Assembly: GCF_012584455.1 (NCBI RefSeq)
Contig: NZ_JABAEB010000004.1
Span: 131,906 to 183,946 of the forward strand
Reading direction: 5' to 3'
Source: Shewanella oncorhynchi
GTDB lineage: Bacteria; Pseudomonadota; Gammaproteobacteria; Enterobacterales; Shewanellaceae
Length of the DNA: 52,041 bases
Numbering within the stretch: the first letter of the stretch is position 1; every line of letters begins with the position of its first letter. Below, piece by piece: positions 35,169-45,707 of this stretch. The notes under the pieces were generated by a model, which did no database searches, was not told the origin of the DNA, and worked only from the letters and a program-made list of their open reading frames with translations. A program made the translations under genes and the position numbers.

Positions 35169-35501
35169 TTACAACGACTGGATAGAGCCCTTAGGCAATA
35201 CAGCTGCAATATAGTCTTTTTTGATCGTGATTTGTGTTGTGTCGTTCAAGCTCAGTAACACGTAATCGCTTTCGTCGCTGATTTTTGCAATCTTGCCTAA
35301 AATCCCACCACTGGTTAACACTTCATCGCCTTTGCCTAATGAAGACATTAGATTTTTGTGCTCTTTAACGCGTTTTGATTGCGGACGGAAAATCATGAAA
35401 TAGAAAATCAGGCCGAAAATCGCCAGCATGAAAATCAGTTCCATCGTGCCGCCACCTTGTGGTGCGCCGGCAGCGCTTGCATATGCATTTGAAATAAACA
35501 T
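35169..35501 (-). CDS. yajC: Preprotein translocase subunit YajC
   Basis: 110 residues: one membrane helix ([20 protein letters not shown]) followed by [20 protein letters not shown] and a small beta domain. Ribosome site AAGAAGAG. It associates with SecDF. Second gene after tgt in the usual tgt-yajC-secD-secF order, 27 bases after tgt. Confidence 0.95.
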   Translation of the reverse strand: MFISNAYASAAGAPQGGGTMELIFMLAIFGLIFYFMIFRPQSKRVKEHKNLMSSLGKGDEVLTSGGILGKIAKISDESDYVLLSLNDTTQITIKKDYIAAVLPKGSIQSL

Positions 35502-35528
35502 AGTTTTTCTCTTCTTATTAGCAAAAAA

Positions 35529-36656
<1,128 letters not shown>

Positions 36657-36733
36657 TCACCTCGCCAGATAAACAGTCTGACTACATTTTTAATGGCTAA
36701 TGCCATTTTGATTAACAATAGAGATGGGGACAG

Positions 36734-36758
36734 CGTTAAAAGGTTCAATCTTTTAACG
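36734..36758. repeat. Hairpin between queA and tgt
   Basis: CGTTAAAAG / CTTTTAACG, perfect 9-base stem with a 7-base loop, followed on the plus strand by a run of A. It could pause or end part of the queA transcript, or be a processing site; without a T tail on the minus strand it is not a strong terminator. Confidence 0.5.
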
Positions 36759-36814
36759 AAAAAAATTGCCGCACCATCTCACTTTGGGCGGCTATTTTAA
36801 AACAAAATCTTGGT

Positions 36815-37852
36815 CTAGTGGGCTTTTTTCGTCACAAACATCGCATCGCCATAGCTAAAGAAGCGATATTTTTGCGTGATAGCATGTTGATACGCCGCCA
36901 TAACATGATCAAAACCAGCAAAAGCACTAACTAACATGATCAAAGTTGATTCAGGTAGATGAAAATTTGTCACCATAGCATCGACCACTTGGAATTCATA
37001 ACCTGGGTAAATAAAGATATCGGTATCGCCGCTAAAAGCTTTGAGCTCGCCAAGGCTTGCGCGTGCCGCACTTTCTAAAGAGCGCACTGACGTCGTCCCT
37101 ACGGCCACCACACGTTTACCCGCAGCTTTGGTTTGCGCGATTAAATCAACCACATCCTGCGGCACATTCGCCCACTCGGAATGCATCTTGTGTTCAAGAA
37201 TAGTATCGACACGCACTGGCTGAAATGTTCCCGCGCCCACATGCAAGGTCACAAACGCGACATTCACGCCCTTGGCTTTTAATGCATCGAGCATGGCATC
37301 GTCAAAATGCAAACCCGCCGTTGGCGCGGCAACTGCACCAGGGTTTTGGTTATACACGGTTTGATAGCGCTCTTTGTCGGCATCTTCATCGGGTCTATCG
37401 ATATAAGGAGGCAAAGGCATGTGCCCTACTGCTTCAAGCACTTCTAAGATGGTTAACTCTGATAACAACTCAAGTTCAAACAAGGTATCGTGGCGGGCGA
37501 CCATCTTCATTTGATAGCCACCGTCGAGATGGATTAACGAATCCACTTTCGGGGATTTAGAGCTGCGAACATGGGCGAGGATGCACTTATCATCGAGCAT
37601 ACGCTCAACTAAAATTTCTAACTTGCCACCACTGGCCTTTTGACCAAACATGCGCGCGGGGATCACTCGGGTATTGTTGAACACCATTAAATCACCGGGA
37701 TTAATCATCCCCAGCAAATCGGTAAACTGTTTGTCGCCTAACGCGCCAGAGTTGCCGTCTAAGGTTAACAGACGAGATGCATTACGCTGCGCCATAGGAT
37801 AACGAGCGATCAGCTCATCGGGGAGATCGAAAGAAAAGTCTGCAACGCGCAT
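36815..37852 (-). CDS. queA: S-adenosylmethionine:tRNA ribosyltransferase-isomerase
   Basis: 345 residues from ATG 37852 ([20 protein letters not shown]), which has AGAGG upstream and matches E. coli QueA from the first residue. A frame extending 20 codons upstream is rejected. It makes epoxyqueuosine from preQ1-tRNA using the ribosyl part of SAM. Signature segments: [59 protein letters not shown] and [18 protein letters not shown]. Confidence 0.96.
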   Translation of the reverse strand: MRVADFSFDLPDELIARYPMAQRNASRLLTLDGNSGALGDKQFTDLLGMINPGDLMVFNNTRVIPARMFGQKASGGKLEILVERMLDDKCILAHVRSSKSPKVDSLIHLDGGYQMKMVARHDTLFELELLSELTILEVLEAVGHMPLPPYIDRPDEDADKERYQTVYNQNPGAVAAPTAGLHFDDAMLDALKAKGVNVAFVTLHVGAGTFQPVRVDTILEHKMHSEWANVPQDVVDLIAQTKAAGKRVVAVGTTSVRSLESAARASLGELKAFSGDTDIFIYPGYEFQVVDAMVTNFHLPESTLIMLVSAFAGFDHVMAAYQHAITQKYRFFSYGDAMFVTKKAH

Positions 37853-37914
37853 ATTGGCCTCTAGATAGCTTAGAACGGCGGCTAGTCTATGGTTAGAGGC
37901 CAATAAGATCAAGA

Positions 37915-38124
37915 TTACTTATTGCCAGTGTCCACTTCTTGCTCGGGTTCCACTGGATTGATGCCATCTTGGGGCTGATTGTCATCGGCATCGAATTTTA
38001 GCCGCGAGCGACTAAAGTCATCCATGCTGAAACGGTGTTGTTCAAAGGGGATTTCTATTAGCACTTTTTTGCGCTTCTGCTGCTCGTCTTTACCAAGCAT
38101 TTTGGTGAACCAGTTCCACATCAT
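37915..38124 (-). CDS. Small hypothetical protein, 69 aa
   Basis: Starts [20 protein letters not shown], with TAGGA six bases before the first ATG. It has an amphipathic, lysine-rich N-terminus, then [20 protein letters not shown] and an acidic, disordered tail ([10 protein letters not shown]...). No domain is recognised and no signal peptide is evident. It lies 62 bases upstream of queA on the same strand and may be the first gene of that transcript. Confidence 0.65.
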   Translation of the reverse strand: MMWNWFTKMLGKDEQQKRKKVLIEIPFEQHRFSMDDFSRSRLKFDADDNQPQDGINPVEPEQEVDTGNK

Positions 38125-38331
38125 CCATGATCCTAAAAAAGGTTATTGATTTTATTTCACTTTCCCTTATCGATTACTATGTCAACGTTTAAGTCAGCCA
38201 TAATTATTCACAGCGAATCAAATGTCATTATCAATAAAAAGTGAAAAAATACTGCATTTTTAGCTTCGGCGCTTTCCTAAGCGCGCTTGTGCATGATACC
38301 GTGAACCGACGTGGTTAACCAAGCACAAATA

Positions 38332-38955
38332 ATGAACTTTCTTACACACTTACATCTCGCCGACATCAGTAAAACCCACCTTGCTGCCAACGTAGCAGGT
38401 AACTATATTCAAGCGCCAATTGCACAAGCCCCAATGGAGTTACGCCAAGCTTTATGGCTAAACCAAGAGATTAATACCCTCTGCGCCAGCCATGAATTGA
38501 CGATTGAATTAATGGAAGCTTTCCCTGCGCCCTTAAGAAGCATAGCAGCAGAACTCATGGCGGTGAGTTTCGATCACTATTTAGCTTACTATTGGGAAGA
38601 ATATCACCACCAACCCTTGGATGAATTCAGCAGCAAGGCCTATGACGCGTTAGATGCTTTCGCCACGCAAGGCGTTGATCCATACCATCCAGAGGCATTA
38701 TTTACACTCTTGCCCACAATGCGCAGCGCCGATTGGCTAGGCAGCTACACCACCGAAAAAGGATTACAACAAGCCTTAGCACAAGTGGCCAAACAGCATC
38801 CGCAAGCCGCACTGTTTAAAGATGCCCATAAAGTCGTCAATAAAATGCAGATAGAAATCGAAACCGCGTTCCGCACTTTTTATCCGCAGCTGATGGCTTA
38901 TACCCGTATTTGGAGCCGTAAGACGCCTGTAGAATATTTGCCCTCACCCCTCTAA
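38332..38955 (+). CDS. acpH: Acyl carrier protein phosphodiesterase
   Basis: 207 residues from ATG 38332 (MNFLTHLHLADISKTHLAAN), the position that matches E. coli AcpH; seven upstream codons are excluded. It removes the 4'-phosphopantetheine group from holo-ACP. Conserved features: the MNFL.HLHLA start, NVAGNYIQAP, a middle VSFDHYLAYYWEEY corresponding to the DHFL..HW metal-site region, and FRTFYPQLMAY near the end. Followed 60 bases later by rluA. Confidence 0.88.
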   Translation: MNFLTHLHLADISKTHLAANVAGNYIQAPIAQAPMELRQALWLNQEINTLCASHELTIELMEAFPAPLRSIAAELMAVSFDHYLAYYWEEYHHQPLDEFSSKAYDALDAFATQGVDPYHPEALFTLLPTMRSADWLGSYTTEKGLQQALAQVAKQHPQAALFKDAHKVVNKMQIEIETAFRTFYPQLMAYTRIWSRKTPVEYLPSPL

Positions 38956-39015
38956 GAATAATGCTGTGTGCCTGCGTAAATTTTGCTAGTATGGCCGCGC
39001 AAAAATGAGGACAAG

Positions 39016-39687
39016 ATGCAGATATTTGATTACCAGCCCCCAGCAGTTCCTTGGCTAGACATACGCTATAAAGATAGAGATCTGATTATCATCAATAAGC
39101 CTTCGGGATTATTATCTAATCCGGGTCGAGCGGCTCACACCTTCGATTGCGCCTTAACCCGCTTACAAAGCCTTTATCCAGAAACGATTTTAGTGCATAG
39201 GCTCGACTGCGCGACCTCGGGCATTATGGTGTTCGCCCGTAATAAAAAAGCGGAGTCGCATTTAAAAACACAGTTTCAAGATAGACAGAGTAAGAAAGTC
39301 TATATTGCCGAAGTGATGGGACATGTGCTGCAAGATCAGGGGATTATTGACCTCGCGATAGTGCCAGACACTGAACATCCGCCCTATCAAAAAACGCTAC
39401 AGGCGGGAGAGACTGGCGGCAAAAGCGCCCTCACTCACTACCGTGTATTAGAGCGCCGAGAAAACAGCACCTTAGTCGAGCTTTCGCCAGAAACAGGCCG
39501 CACCCATCAATTGCGTGTGCATATGCTTGCCCTAGGCCATGCGATTTTGGGTGATGAGTTTTATGGTGATGCCGAGGTTATCAAGGCCAAACCGCGTTTA
39601 TGTTTACATGCACAAAGCTTAAGTTTGACCCATCCCTATTCGGGTAAACCGCTGTTTTTTAGCAGTAAACATCCATTTACTGAATAA
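39016..39687 (+). CDS. rluA: RluA-family pseudouridine synthase
   Basis: 223 residues from ATG 39016 (MQIFDYQPPAVPWLDIRYKD), with GAGG upstream. Catalytic motif VHRLDCATSG with Asp64, preceded by IIINKPSGLLSNPGR and followed by SPETGRTHQLRVHMLALGH. Length and N-terminus agree with RluA, which modifies U746 of 23S rRNA and U32 of some tRNAs; the Cys after the catalytic Asp (Met in E. coli) is a minor difference. Lacks an S4 domain, unlike RluC and RluD. Confidence 0.9.
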   Translation: MQIFDYQPPAVPWLDIRYKDRDLIIINKPSGLLSNPGRAAHTFDCALTRLQSLYPETILVHRLDCATSGIMVFARNKKAESHLKTQFQDRQSKKVYIAEVMGHVLQDQGIIDLAIVPDTEHPPYQKTLQAGETGGKSALTHYRVLERRENSTLVELSPETGRTHQLRVHMLALGHAILGDEFYGDAEVIKAKPRLCLHAQSLSLTHPYSGKPLFFSSKHPFTE

Positions 39688-39719
39688 CTTAAGCCACTCG
39701 CTACAATTCCATAAAAGCA

Positions 39720-39760
39720 AAAGGTCGCGACTTAGCTCTTAGCTATCGTGCGACCTTAGT
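39720..39760. terminator. Hairpin terminator between rluA and the next gene
   Basis: AAGGTCGC at 39721 pairs with GCGACCTT at 39750-39757 around a 21-base loop that itself contains the dyad TTAGCTCTTAGCTA. It serves convergent genes. Confidence 0.6.
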
Positions 39761-39785
39761 TATTTACAGATTCGACTGTCGTCGT

Positions 39786-40226
39786 TTAAGCGACGCGTAT
39801 ACCTTGACCAAAATCGACATCAGCCGCTAATTTTTCTGCTTGGAAATAACAGCCCTGCTCATTACAAAATTGTAATTGCTGCGACGATGTCACGATAAAA
39901 AATTCACCAAAGAAATTGCCGCCAACATCTTCCAGCTTATGGCCCTCAGGAGTTTGCGTCATATAGACTTCATCTAAACTATGGCAGCCATCGCTAAACC
40001 AAGTTTCTAAAAAATATTTATCGTCTTCTTTATAGAGGGTAATTTTGTCACCCAATAAAGGACGCCCATCTAACCAACGACCTATAATTTCACGATTTTG
40101 CATATCTGTCTCCCGCCAATGAAGGCGACGGCGTTTTTCAATCCCAGACATCCTGATATCCTTATGCAATACCCAATCACCTAAAGTGAATGTCAGTTGT
40201 GGTAGTACATTAAGCATAGAACCCAT
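39786..40226 (-). CDS. Hypothetical protein, 146 aa
   Basis: No family recognised. It starts MGSMLNVLPQLTFTLGDWVL; GGGGAG and AGAG lie before ATG 40226, and a start at the second Met is possible. Composition is soluble, rich in aromatic and acidic residues (DDKYFLETWFSDGCHSLDEV), with several predicted beta strands and three Cys. No signal peptide. It is convergent with rluA and divergent from the GH109-type gene. Confidence 0.75.
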   Translation of the reverse strand: MGSMLNVLPQLTFTLGDWVLHKDIRMSGIEKRRRLHWRETDMQNREIIGRWLDGRPLLGDKITLYKEDDKYFLETWFSDGCHSLDEVYMTQTPEGHKLEDVGGNFFGEFFIVTSSQQLQFCNEQGCYFQAEKLAADVDFGQGIRVA

Positions 40227-40578
40227 TTAACTCTTTACTCCCCACAGCAGCAAATTACTTCAAATCGCCCGTCAAATGTAATTTTTTGGTTAATTTAAAT
40301 TTGCTAAATATTTAAAATATAAAAGATAAATACCTTTGACTAATTAATCGGCAGTGTAGCTCAATCTAAAAATAAAAACGCGATCTTTATCACTATTTAC
40401 TTATCGCTAAAGTAAAGGCAGCTAAAAGACTTATCCTCCTAGATGAATGAGGTTTGTTACATCTTTTATTGCCAATTTTAATAGGGTTTCTGATATAACC
40501 CATAAGTGAATTACCGCACAAATAAGACCAAGTGATATTTCAATATCCCTACAAAACAAAAATAAAGCAGGAAGCGCT
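40227..40578. other. AT-rich divergent promoter region
   Basis: About 350 bases between the hypothetical gene and the GH109-type gene. No ORF or stable hairpin is seen. It presumably contains both promoters; AGGAAG at about 40569-40574 is the ribosome site of the plus-strand gene. Confidence 0.5.
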
Positions 40579-41958
40579 ATGCATAACATTCATCGTCGTC
40601 ATTTTCTTAAGGCAGCGGGTGCCGCTACCGCCGGACTCGTCACAGCCAATATTGCCCTCAACGCCTACGCCAGTAGTGTTGCCCCTAAACCGCAAGCGGG
40701 TAAATCCGTTATCGGACTCATAGCACCCAAGATGGACGTGGTTCGAGTTGGCTTTATCGGTGTTGGCGAGCGTGGCTTTAGCCATGTCGAGCAATTCTGT
40801 CATTTAGAAGGCGTTGAACTTAAAGCTATTTGTGATACTCACCTAGCGGTGCTGGACAGAGCCGTGGATCATATCGTTAAACAGAATCGGCCAAAACCGG
40901 CTGTCTATACAGGTAATGACCTGAGCTATCGCGATCTCTTAAGCCGCGATGATATTGATATTGTGATCATTTCTACTCCATGGGAATGGCACGCGCCTAT
41001 GGCGATAGAGACGATGGAAAGCGGTAAACATGCCTTTGTCGAAGTACCGTTAGCACTCACAGTAGAGGAATGCTGGCAAATTGTGGATACCGCTGAACGC
41101 ACTCAGAAAAACTGCATGATGATGGAGAACGTCAACTACGGCCGTGAAGAACTTATGGTTCTCAACATGGTACGCCAAGGTGTGTTTGGTGAGTTGCTCC
41201 ACGGTGAAGCCGCTTATATCCACGAGCTACGTTGGCAGATGAAGGAAATAGACCATAAGACGGGCTCATGGCGGACTTATTGGCATACCAAGCGCAACGG
41301 TAACTTGTACCCGACCCACGGTTTAGGACCAGTTTCCCAGTATATGAACATCAACCGCGGTGATAGATTTGATTATCTAACCTCGATGAGTTCGCCCGCT
41401 CTTGGCCGTGCGCTCTATGCTAAACGTGAATTCCCCGCCGATCATGAGCGTAATCAGCTCAAGTACATCAATGGGGATATCAATACCAGTCTGATTAAGA
41501 CCGTTAAGGGCCGGACCATCATGGTGCAGCATGACACGACGAGCCCAAGACCTTACAGTCGCCACAATTTAATCCAAGGGACAAATGGCGTGTTTGCGGG
41601 TTTCCCGAATCGTATCGCCGTCGAAAATGGTGGCTTTGGTCAAAGTTACCACGAGTGGGATATGGACATGCAAAAGTGGTATGACAAATATGATCACCCT
41701 CTGTGGCAACGCATAGGCAAAGAAGCTGAGATTAACGGCGGCCACGGCGGCATGGATTTTGTGATGTTATGGCGCATGATTTATTGCCTGCGCAATGGCG
41801 AGGCCTTAGATCAGGATGTGTACGATGGTGCGTCTTGGTCGGTGGTGAATATCTTAAGTGAACATTCAGTCAATAACCGCAGTAATTCAGTCACCTTCCC
41901 AGATTTTACCCGCGGCGCGTGGCAAACGGCCAACCCCTTAGGGATTGTAGGCGCTTAA
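40579..41958 (+). CDS. Tat-exported Gfo/Idh/MocA protein, GH109 type
   Basis: 459 residues. A twin-arginine signal ([17 protein letters not shown]) indicates folded export with NAD bound. The Rossmann site [11 protein letters not shown] is at about 56-66. The large C-terminal oxidoreductase-like domain carries [20 protein letters not shown], typical of glycoside hydrolase family 109, whose founding members are NAD-dependent alpha-N-acetylgalactosaminidases acting by oxidation-elimination. The exact glycosidic substrate here is unproven. It stands alone with its own terminator. Confidence 0.87.
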   Translation: MHNIHRRHFLKAAGAATAGLVTANIALNAYASSVAPKPQAGKSVIGLIAPKMDVVRVGFIGVGERGFSHVEQFCHLEGVELKAICDTHLAVLDRAVDHIVKQNRPKPAVYTGNDLSYRDLLSRDDIDIVIISTPWEWHAPMAIETMESGKHAFVEVPLALTVEECWQIVDTAERTQKNCMMMENVNYGREELMVLNMVRQGVFGELLHGEAAYIHELRWQMKEIDHKTGSWRTYWHTKRNGNLYPTHGLGPVSQYMNINRGDRFDYLTSMSSPALGRALYAKREFPADHERNQLKYINGDINTSLIKTVKGRTIMVQHDTTSPRPYSRHNLIQGTNGVFAGFPNRIAVENGGFGQSYHEWDMDMQKWYDKYDHPLWQRIGKEAEINGGHGGMDFVMLWRMIYCLRNGEALDQDVYDGASWSVVNILSEHSVNNRSNSVTFPDFTRGAWQTANPLGIVGA

Positions 41959-41998
41959 GCAGCGGCTTTCGCCAAACTCATTATGATGGGTTCACCAT

Positions 41999-42028
41999 AA
42001 GGATAAGTGCCTCGGCCTTATCCTTTTT
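41999..42028 (+). terminator. Terminator of the GH109-type gene
   Basis: AAGGATAAG / CTTATCCTT stem with a T run, 40 bases after the stop. Confidence 0.8.
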
Positions 42029-42127
42029 CTTAAATGAAGCCTAGTGATGCCCGCACCATCAATAGCAAGCAATAAGGGACAAGCAATTAGGGGCAAAAAA
42101 CTCATGATAAGAAACCACCTATAAACG

Positions 42128-42652
42128 CTAATAGTAGCCAATTTCTTTGATTTTCAAAGAAAAATCACCACACTGCTGGGCACCAATCACTAACCCTAGA
42201 CTACAGACTTGGCTTAAATCCATTGCCACTCGGGAAATCGGTTTACCCCGACATTGGGGCAAGAAGTCACTGAAGGGAATTTCTATCCGCTGCCAATTCA
42301 TGACTCTAGCGCCACTCACACCAAACGTTTGATGACTTGGCGCTGGCATAGGCGCTTGATAAACCGTACTTTGTGGTGTGTCGATATCCTTTAAATTCAC
42401 TTTATAATCTTTAGGTCGGTCGCCATCGAGTTCGACATAGATCCCAGTAAACCCACTGACATCAATAGGGTTAAACTCACAACGCACTGAAGCAAACCCG
42501 CCGCCATTGGCCAGCGATACATGGCCACTAAACTCACCATAGCCTAAAGGTGACACCGTCATCTTACTGCGAGACAAACCGCCCATCACAGTGTCATTTA
42601 TCCCATACCAGGGCTTTGCAGCATCTAGCACTCTAAAATCAAAAAAGATCAT
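42128..42652 (-). CDS. CIA30 family protein
   Basis: 174 residues from ATG 42652 (MIFFDFRVLDAAKPWYGIND), chosen because GGGAG lies five bases upstream; nine earlier codons overlap the sstT terminator. Galectin/CBM-like beta sandwich of the complex I intermediate-associated protein 30 family: WYGINDTVMGGLSRSKM, GEFSGHVSLANGGGFASVRC and IEIPFSDFLPQCRG. Bacterial members are of unknown function. It lies downstream of sstT, separated by that gene's terminator. Confidence 0.85.
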   Translation of the reverse strand: MIFFDFRVLDAAKPWYGINDTVMGGLSRSKMTVSPLGYGEFSGHVSLANGGGFASVRCEFNPIDVSGFTGIYVELDGDRPKDYKVNLKDIDTPQSTVYQAPMPAPSHQTFGVSGARVMNWQRIEIPFSDFLPQCRGKPISRVAMDLSQVCSLGLVIGAQQCGDFSLKIKEIGYY

Positions 42653-42663
42653 AACGACTCCCA

Positions 42664-42696
42664 TAAAAAAAGCAGCCACCTAAGTGACTGCTTCCA
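42664..42696 (-). terminator. Terminator of sstT
   Basis: On the minus strand AAGCAGTCAC, TTAG loop, GTGGCTGCTTTTTTT. It sits between the sstT stop and the ribosome site of the CIA30 gene. Confidence 0.85.
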
Positions 42697-42727
42697 TAAT
42701 ACTTTTCAATACGAATAACAGCACTCG

Positions 42728-43954
42728 TTAACTCAGTTTAGCTTTATTCTCAGCGGCTTCACAAGCGGCAGCGGTAAAGATAACGTCTGTAGAGCTGTTC
42801 AATGCGGTTTCGGCTGCATCTTGAACCACACCAATAATAAAGCCGACAGCGACCACTTGCATGGCGACATCATTAGAAATACCAAACAAGCTACAAGCCA
42901 GTGGGATCAACAGTAATGAACCACCCGCTACACCCGAGGCGCCGCAAGCCGAAATAGCGGCGACAACGCTCAATAACAATGCGGTGAGTAAATCGACTTG
43001 AATGCCCAAGGTATGCGCTGCAGCTAAGGTCAATACCGTAATAGTGATCGCCGCGCCGCCCATATTGATGGTGGCACCTAAGGGAATAGAGACTGAATAA
43101 GTGTCTTCATGCAGATTTAATTTTTCACACAGCGCCATATTCACCGGAATATTCGCCGCACTCGAACGGGTGAAAAATGCTGTAACGCCACTTTCACGCA
43201 AACAACGAAATACCAACGGATAGGGATTACGTTTAATCTTCACGTAAACAATTAAAGGATTTACGATTAAGGCAATAATGGCCATCGCACCTAATAACAC
43301 AGCCAATAACTGCGCATAACCCGCAATTGCGGCAAAACCGGTTTCAGCAAACGTCGCAGCAACTAAACCAAAAATACCAATAGGTGCTAAACGAATAATG
43401 AAATGCACCATTTGCGAAATGCCGTGGCTCATGTCGGCAAATACTTGCTTAGTCGAATCGCTAGCATGATGTAAGGCTAAACCTAAACCCACACCCCAAG
43501 CAAGAATACCAATATAGTTGCCCGTCATTAACGCATTCACTGGATTATCAACCAATTTAAATAATAAGGTATTGATCACTTCACCAATACCTTGTGGAGG
43601 ACTTGTACCTTCCACACCAGCAACCAAAACTAAAGTCGTGGGGAAAATAGAGCTTAAAATCACAGCAGTTAACGCCGCGGCAAAGGTACCCAATAAATAG
43701 AGGATCACAATTGGGCGCATATTGGTTTGCGTATTTTTCTTTTGATTGGCAATCGACGATGCTACTAAGATAAATACCAGTATTGGAGCAATCGCTTTTA
43801 ATGCTCCAACAAATAAACTGCCTAAGAAGGCGATATCTTTTGCGCTATCGGGTGAAAAACTCGCTAATACCACACCAGCGATAATCCCTAATAAGATTTG
43901 TAATACGAGACTGCCATTAGCCAACTTAGCTAATAATGATGATTCTTGTTTCAT
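42728..43954 (-). CDS. sstT: Sodium/serine-threonine symporter SstT
   Basis: 408 residues, DAACS family (glutamate transporter fold) with about eight to nine membrane segments and two re-entrant loops. Signature parts: [20 protein letters not shown], the NMGGAAITI Na+/substrate motif, and [20 protein letters not shown]. It imports serine and threonine with Na+. A strong 16-base dyad (44041-44056) lies 87 bases upstream. Confidence 0.94.
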   Translation of the reverse strand: MKQESSLLAKLANGSLVLQILLGIIAGVVLASFSPDSAKDIAFLGSLFVGALKAIAPILVFILVASSIANQKKNTQTNMRPIVILYLLGTFAAALTAVILSSIFPTTLVLVAGVEGTSPPQGIGEVINTLLFKLVDNPVNALMTGNYIGILAWGVGLGLALHHASDSTKQVFADMSHGISQMVHFIIRLAPIGIFGLVAATFAETGFAAIAGYAQLLAVLLGAMAIIALIVNPLIVYVKIKRNPYPLVFRCLRESGVTAFFTRSSAANIPVNMALCEKLNLHEDTYSVSIPLGATINMGGAAITITVLTLAAAHTLGIQVDLLTALLLSVVAAISACGASGVAGGSLLLIPLACSLFGISNDVAMQVVAVGFIIGVVQDAAETALNSSTDVIFTAAACEAAENKAKLS

Positions 43955-44040
43955 GGTTTAACCTGTCGTTATTATATTTCGGTTGAGATCCCCAACGCGC
44001 ACCTTCGGAAATGAGGCCAATAAGGTTTTTATAGGATGTG

Positions 44041-44056
44041 ACTAGACTTGTCTAGT
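44041..44056. promoter_or_regulatory. 16-bp dyad ACTAGAC-TT-GTCTAGT upstream of sstT
   Basis: Perfect 7-base arms with a 2-base centre, operator-like, in the 171-base gap between cheV and sstT. No regulator is recognised. Confidence 0.5.
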
Positions 44057-44101
44057 TTTGCGGGGAAATAAGCTAACTAAATTACCCTTGTCCCGCAAAA
44101 A
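44056..44101 (-). terminator. Possible terminator of cheV (long-loop inverted repeat)
   Basis: TTTTGCGGG (44056-44064) and CCCGCAAAA (44092-44100) pair perfectly, enclosing 27 bases. Read on the minus strand it follows cheV by 25 bases and ends in CCCGCAAAACT. It partly touches the dyad upstream of sstT. Confidence 0.4.
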
Positions 44102-44125
44102 GCATACAAAAAACTAACAAGCGCC

Positions 44126-45025
44126 TTATTGGCGCTGCTTCATGGCTAAATCGGCACCACGCAACATGGCATCAATCAACTCGTGGGCATCGAACTTAGT
44201 CAGCGCTTCATTTGCCCCCACTTGGTGGGCCTGACTCACGCTTATTTCGCTGGATAAAGACGTGTGTAAAATGATGTATGCCTTGGCAGTCAGTGGATTA
44301 TCACGCACCTCAAATGCCAGTTCGTAACCATCAAGTCCCGGCATCTCGATATCACTCACTAGAATATCTATGGGGTGATGCTCTAGTGCCGCTTGTTCCA
44401 TCATGACTAAGGCTTCTTTACCGTCGGCGGTCACTCGATAAGGGATGTTGATCATATCAAGGGCGTCGGATAACTGCTTACGTGCCACCTTAGAATCATC
44501 TACTAACAGGATATTCATGGGTTTGAGTTTCTCACGCTGCACATCGGTCAAGATTGCCCGATTTGCCTGTGGGTTATTCGGGAAAATTTTCGACAGCAAT
44601 AACTCAACATCGAGCAATTGTACTAACTGGTCCTCAAAACGAGTCACGCCAGTCAAGTAAGCATTCTTGCCCAAATTGGCAGAAGGCGCCTCAATATCGC
44701 GCCAATTACATTCAATAATCTTATCGATACCACGCACTAAAAAGCCAATGATCATCCGCTGACAGTCAGTGATGATGATGTAGCATTTTTCCCGCTCTTC
44801 AGGAGCTATCGGCCGATAACCAATCGCAGCCGCCATATCTATGATAGGAATCGTATGGCCACGAATAGTTGAAGCGCCAAGAATCGTCGGATGAGATTGG
44901 GGAATTTTGCTTAGCTGTGTGTACGGCACCAGCTCACGCACTTTCAACGTGCCTAAGGCAAACACTTGAGTCTGTGATAACCGAAACAGTAGTAATCCCT
45001 GTGACTGACTTGCCTTACTTTTCAT
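44126..45025 (-). CDS. cheV: Chemotaxis protein CheV
   Basis: 299 residues: an N-terminal CheW-like coupling domain (about 8-155, LLLFRLSQTQVFALGTLKVR and GASTIRGHTIPIIDMAAAIG) and a C-terminal receiver domain (about 170-290) with LLVDDSK, the phosphorylatable Asp in ILVSDIEMPGLDGYEL and HTSLSS. It couples chemoreceptors to CheA and may act as a phosphate sink or adaptation protein. No other chemotaxis gene is adjacent. Confidence 0.93.
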   Translation of the reverse strand: MKSKASQSQGLLLFRLSQTQVFALGTLKVRELVPYTQLSKIPQSHPTILGASTIRGHTIPIIDMAAAIGYRPIAPEEREKCYIIITDCQRMIIGFLVRGIDKIIECNWRDIEAPSANLGKNAYLTGVTRFEDQLVQLLDVELLLSKIFPNNPQANRAILTDVQREKLKPMNILLVDDSKVARKQLSDALDMINIPYRVTADGKEALVMMEQAALEHHPIDILVSDIEMPGLDGYELAFEVRDNPLTAKAYIILHTSLSSEISVSQAHQVGANEALTKFDAHELIDAMLRGADLAMKQRQ

Positions 45026-45122
45026 AATTAGATAAATAACTCACTAAAAACAACCTTCGGATAGCTTAACCTTAACACAGTAAAATTTTGATGACTAAGG
45101 TCAAACGAATGAAACTATTATT

Positions 45123-45140
45123 ACCTATTTATTAATAGGT
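45123..45140 (-). terminator. Small hairpin after the phosphatase gene
   Basis: ACCTATT / AATAGGT with TATT loop, 24 bases beyond the phosphatase stop on the minus strand; AT-rich and weak. Confidence 0.4.
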
Positions 45141-45164
45141 TCGATGCCAATCGCCGACAAGTGC

Positions 45165-45635
45165 TTAGTCTTGTAATGCGTACAAGACATCAAAGGCGAA
45201 TTGATCCCAACCTTCGGCAGTAAAAGCGATATCGCGAATATTACGAACTTGGCTCACCGCATGTAATGGCGCAGCACCATTGACCATCAAGTAATAGGCC
45301 ATGATAAGACTGGTGCGATCCTTGCCAGAGCGACAATGGATCACTACAGGCAGCTCATCGGCTTCACATTGCTGAATAAAAGCGAGTGCCTTGGGCAACT
45401 GAGCGACACAAATCGCCACATCCCCATCTTGGGGCGGCACATTGCGCGAAAAGGGAATACATTCGTAACGTAAATCAAGCTGCTTAAACGCACTCGGCTC
45501 GCAGCCCTCGCCCCCATTGACCGACAGAATGGCACCAATACCGGCCTCTTTGAGCGCTTGTAAATCCCAAGGATCTTTATTAGGGCCACTGCGCCCTGCG
45601 ACTTTACCTTCAACTAACCAGAATAAGTGTTGCAT
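45165..45635 (-). CDS. Dual-specificity/tyrosine phosphatase family protein
   Basis: 156 residues with the cysteine phosphatase signature VIHCRSGKDRTS (Cys101, Arg107), and a general-acid region in PFSRNVPPQDGDV. The N-terminus FWLVEGKVAGRSGPNKDPWD is typical of the small bacterial group related to dual-specificity phosphatases. Cytosolic. Substrate unknown. It is located 72 bases after the DEAD-box helicase gene on the same strand. Confidence 0.87.
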   Translation of the reverse strand: MQHLFWLVEGKVAGRSGPNKDPWDLQALKEAGIGAILSVNGGEGCEPSAFKQLDLRYECIPFSRNVPPQDGDVAICVAQLPKALAFIQQCEADELPVVIHCRSGKDRTSLIMAYYLMVNGAAPLHAVSQVRNIRDIAFTAEGWDQFAFDVLYALQD

Positions 45636-45707
45636 AAACCTTACCTACGACAAGTGAGATGACAAGGAACGCCAGAGATAAGCTAAGAATAGCTTGTTTC
45701 CAACGAC

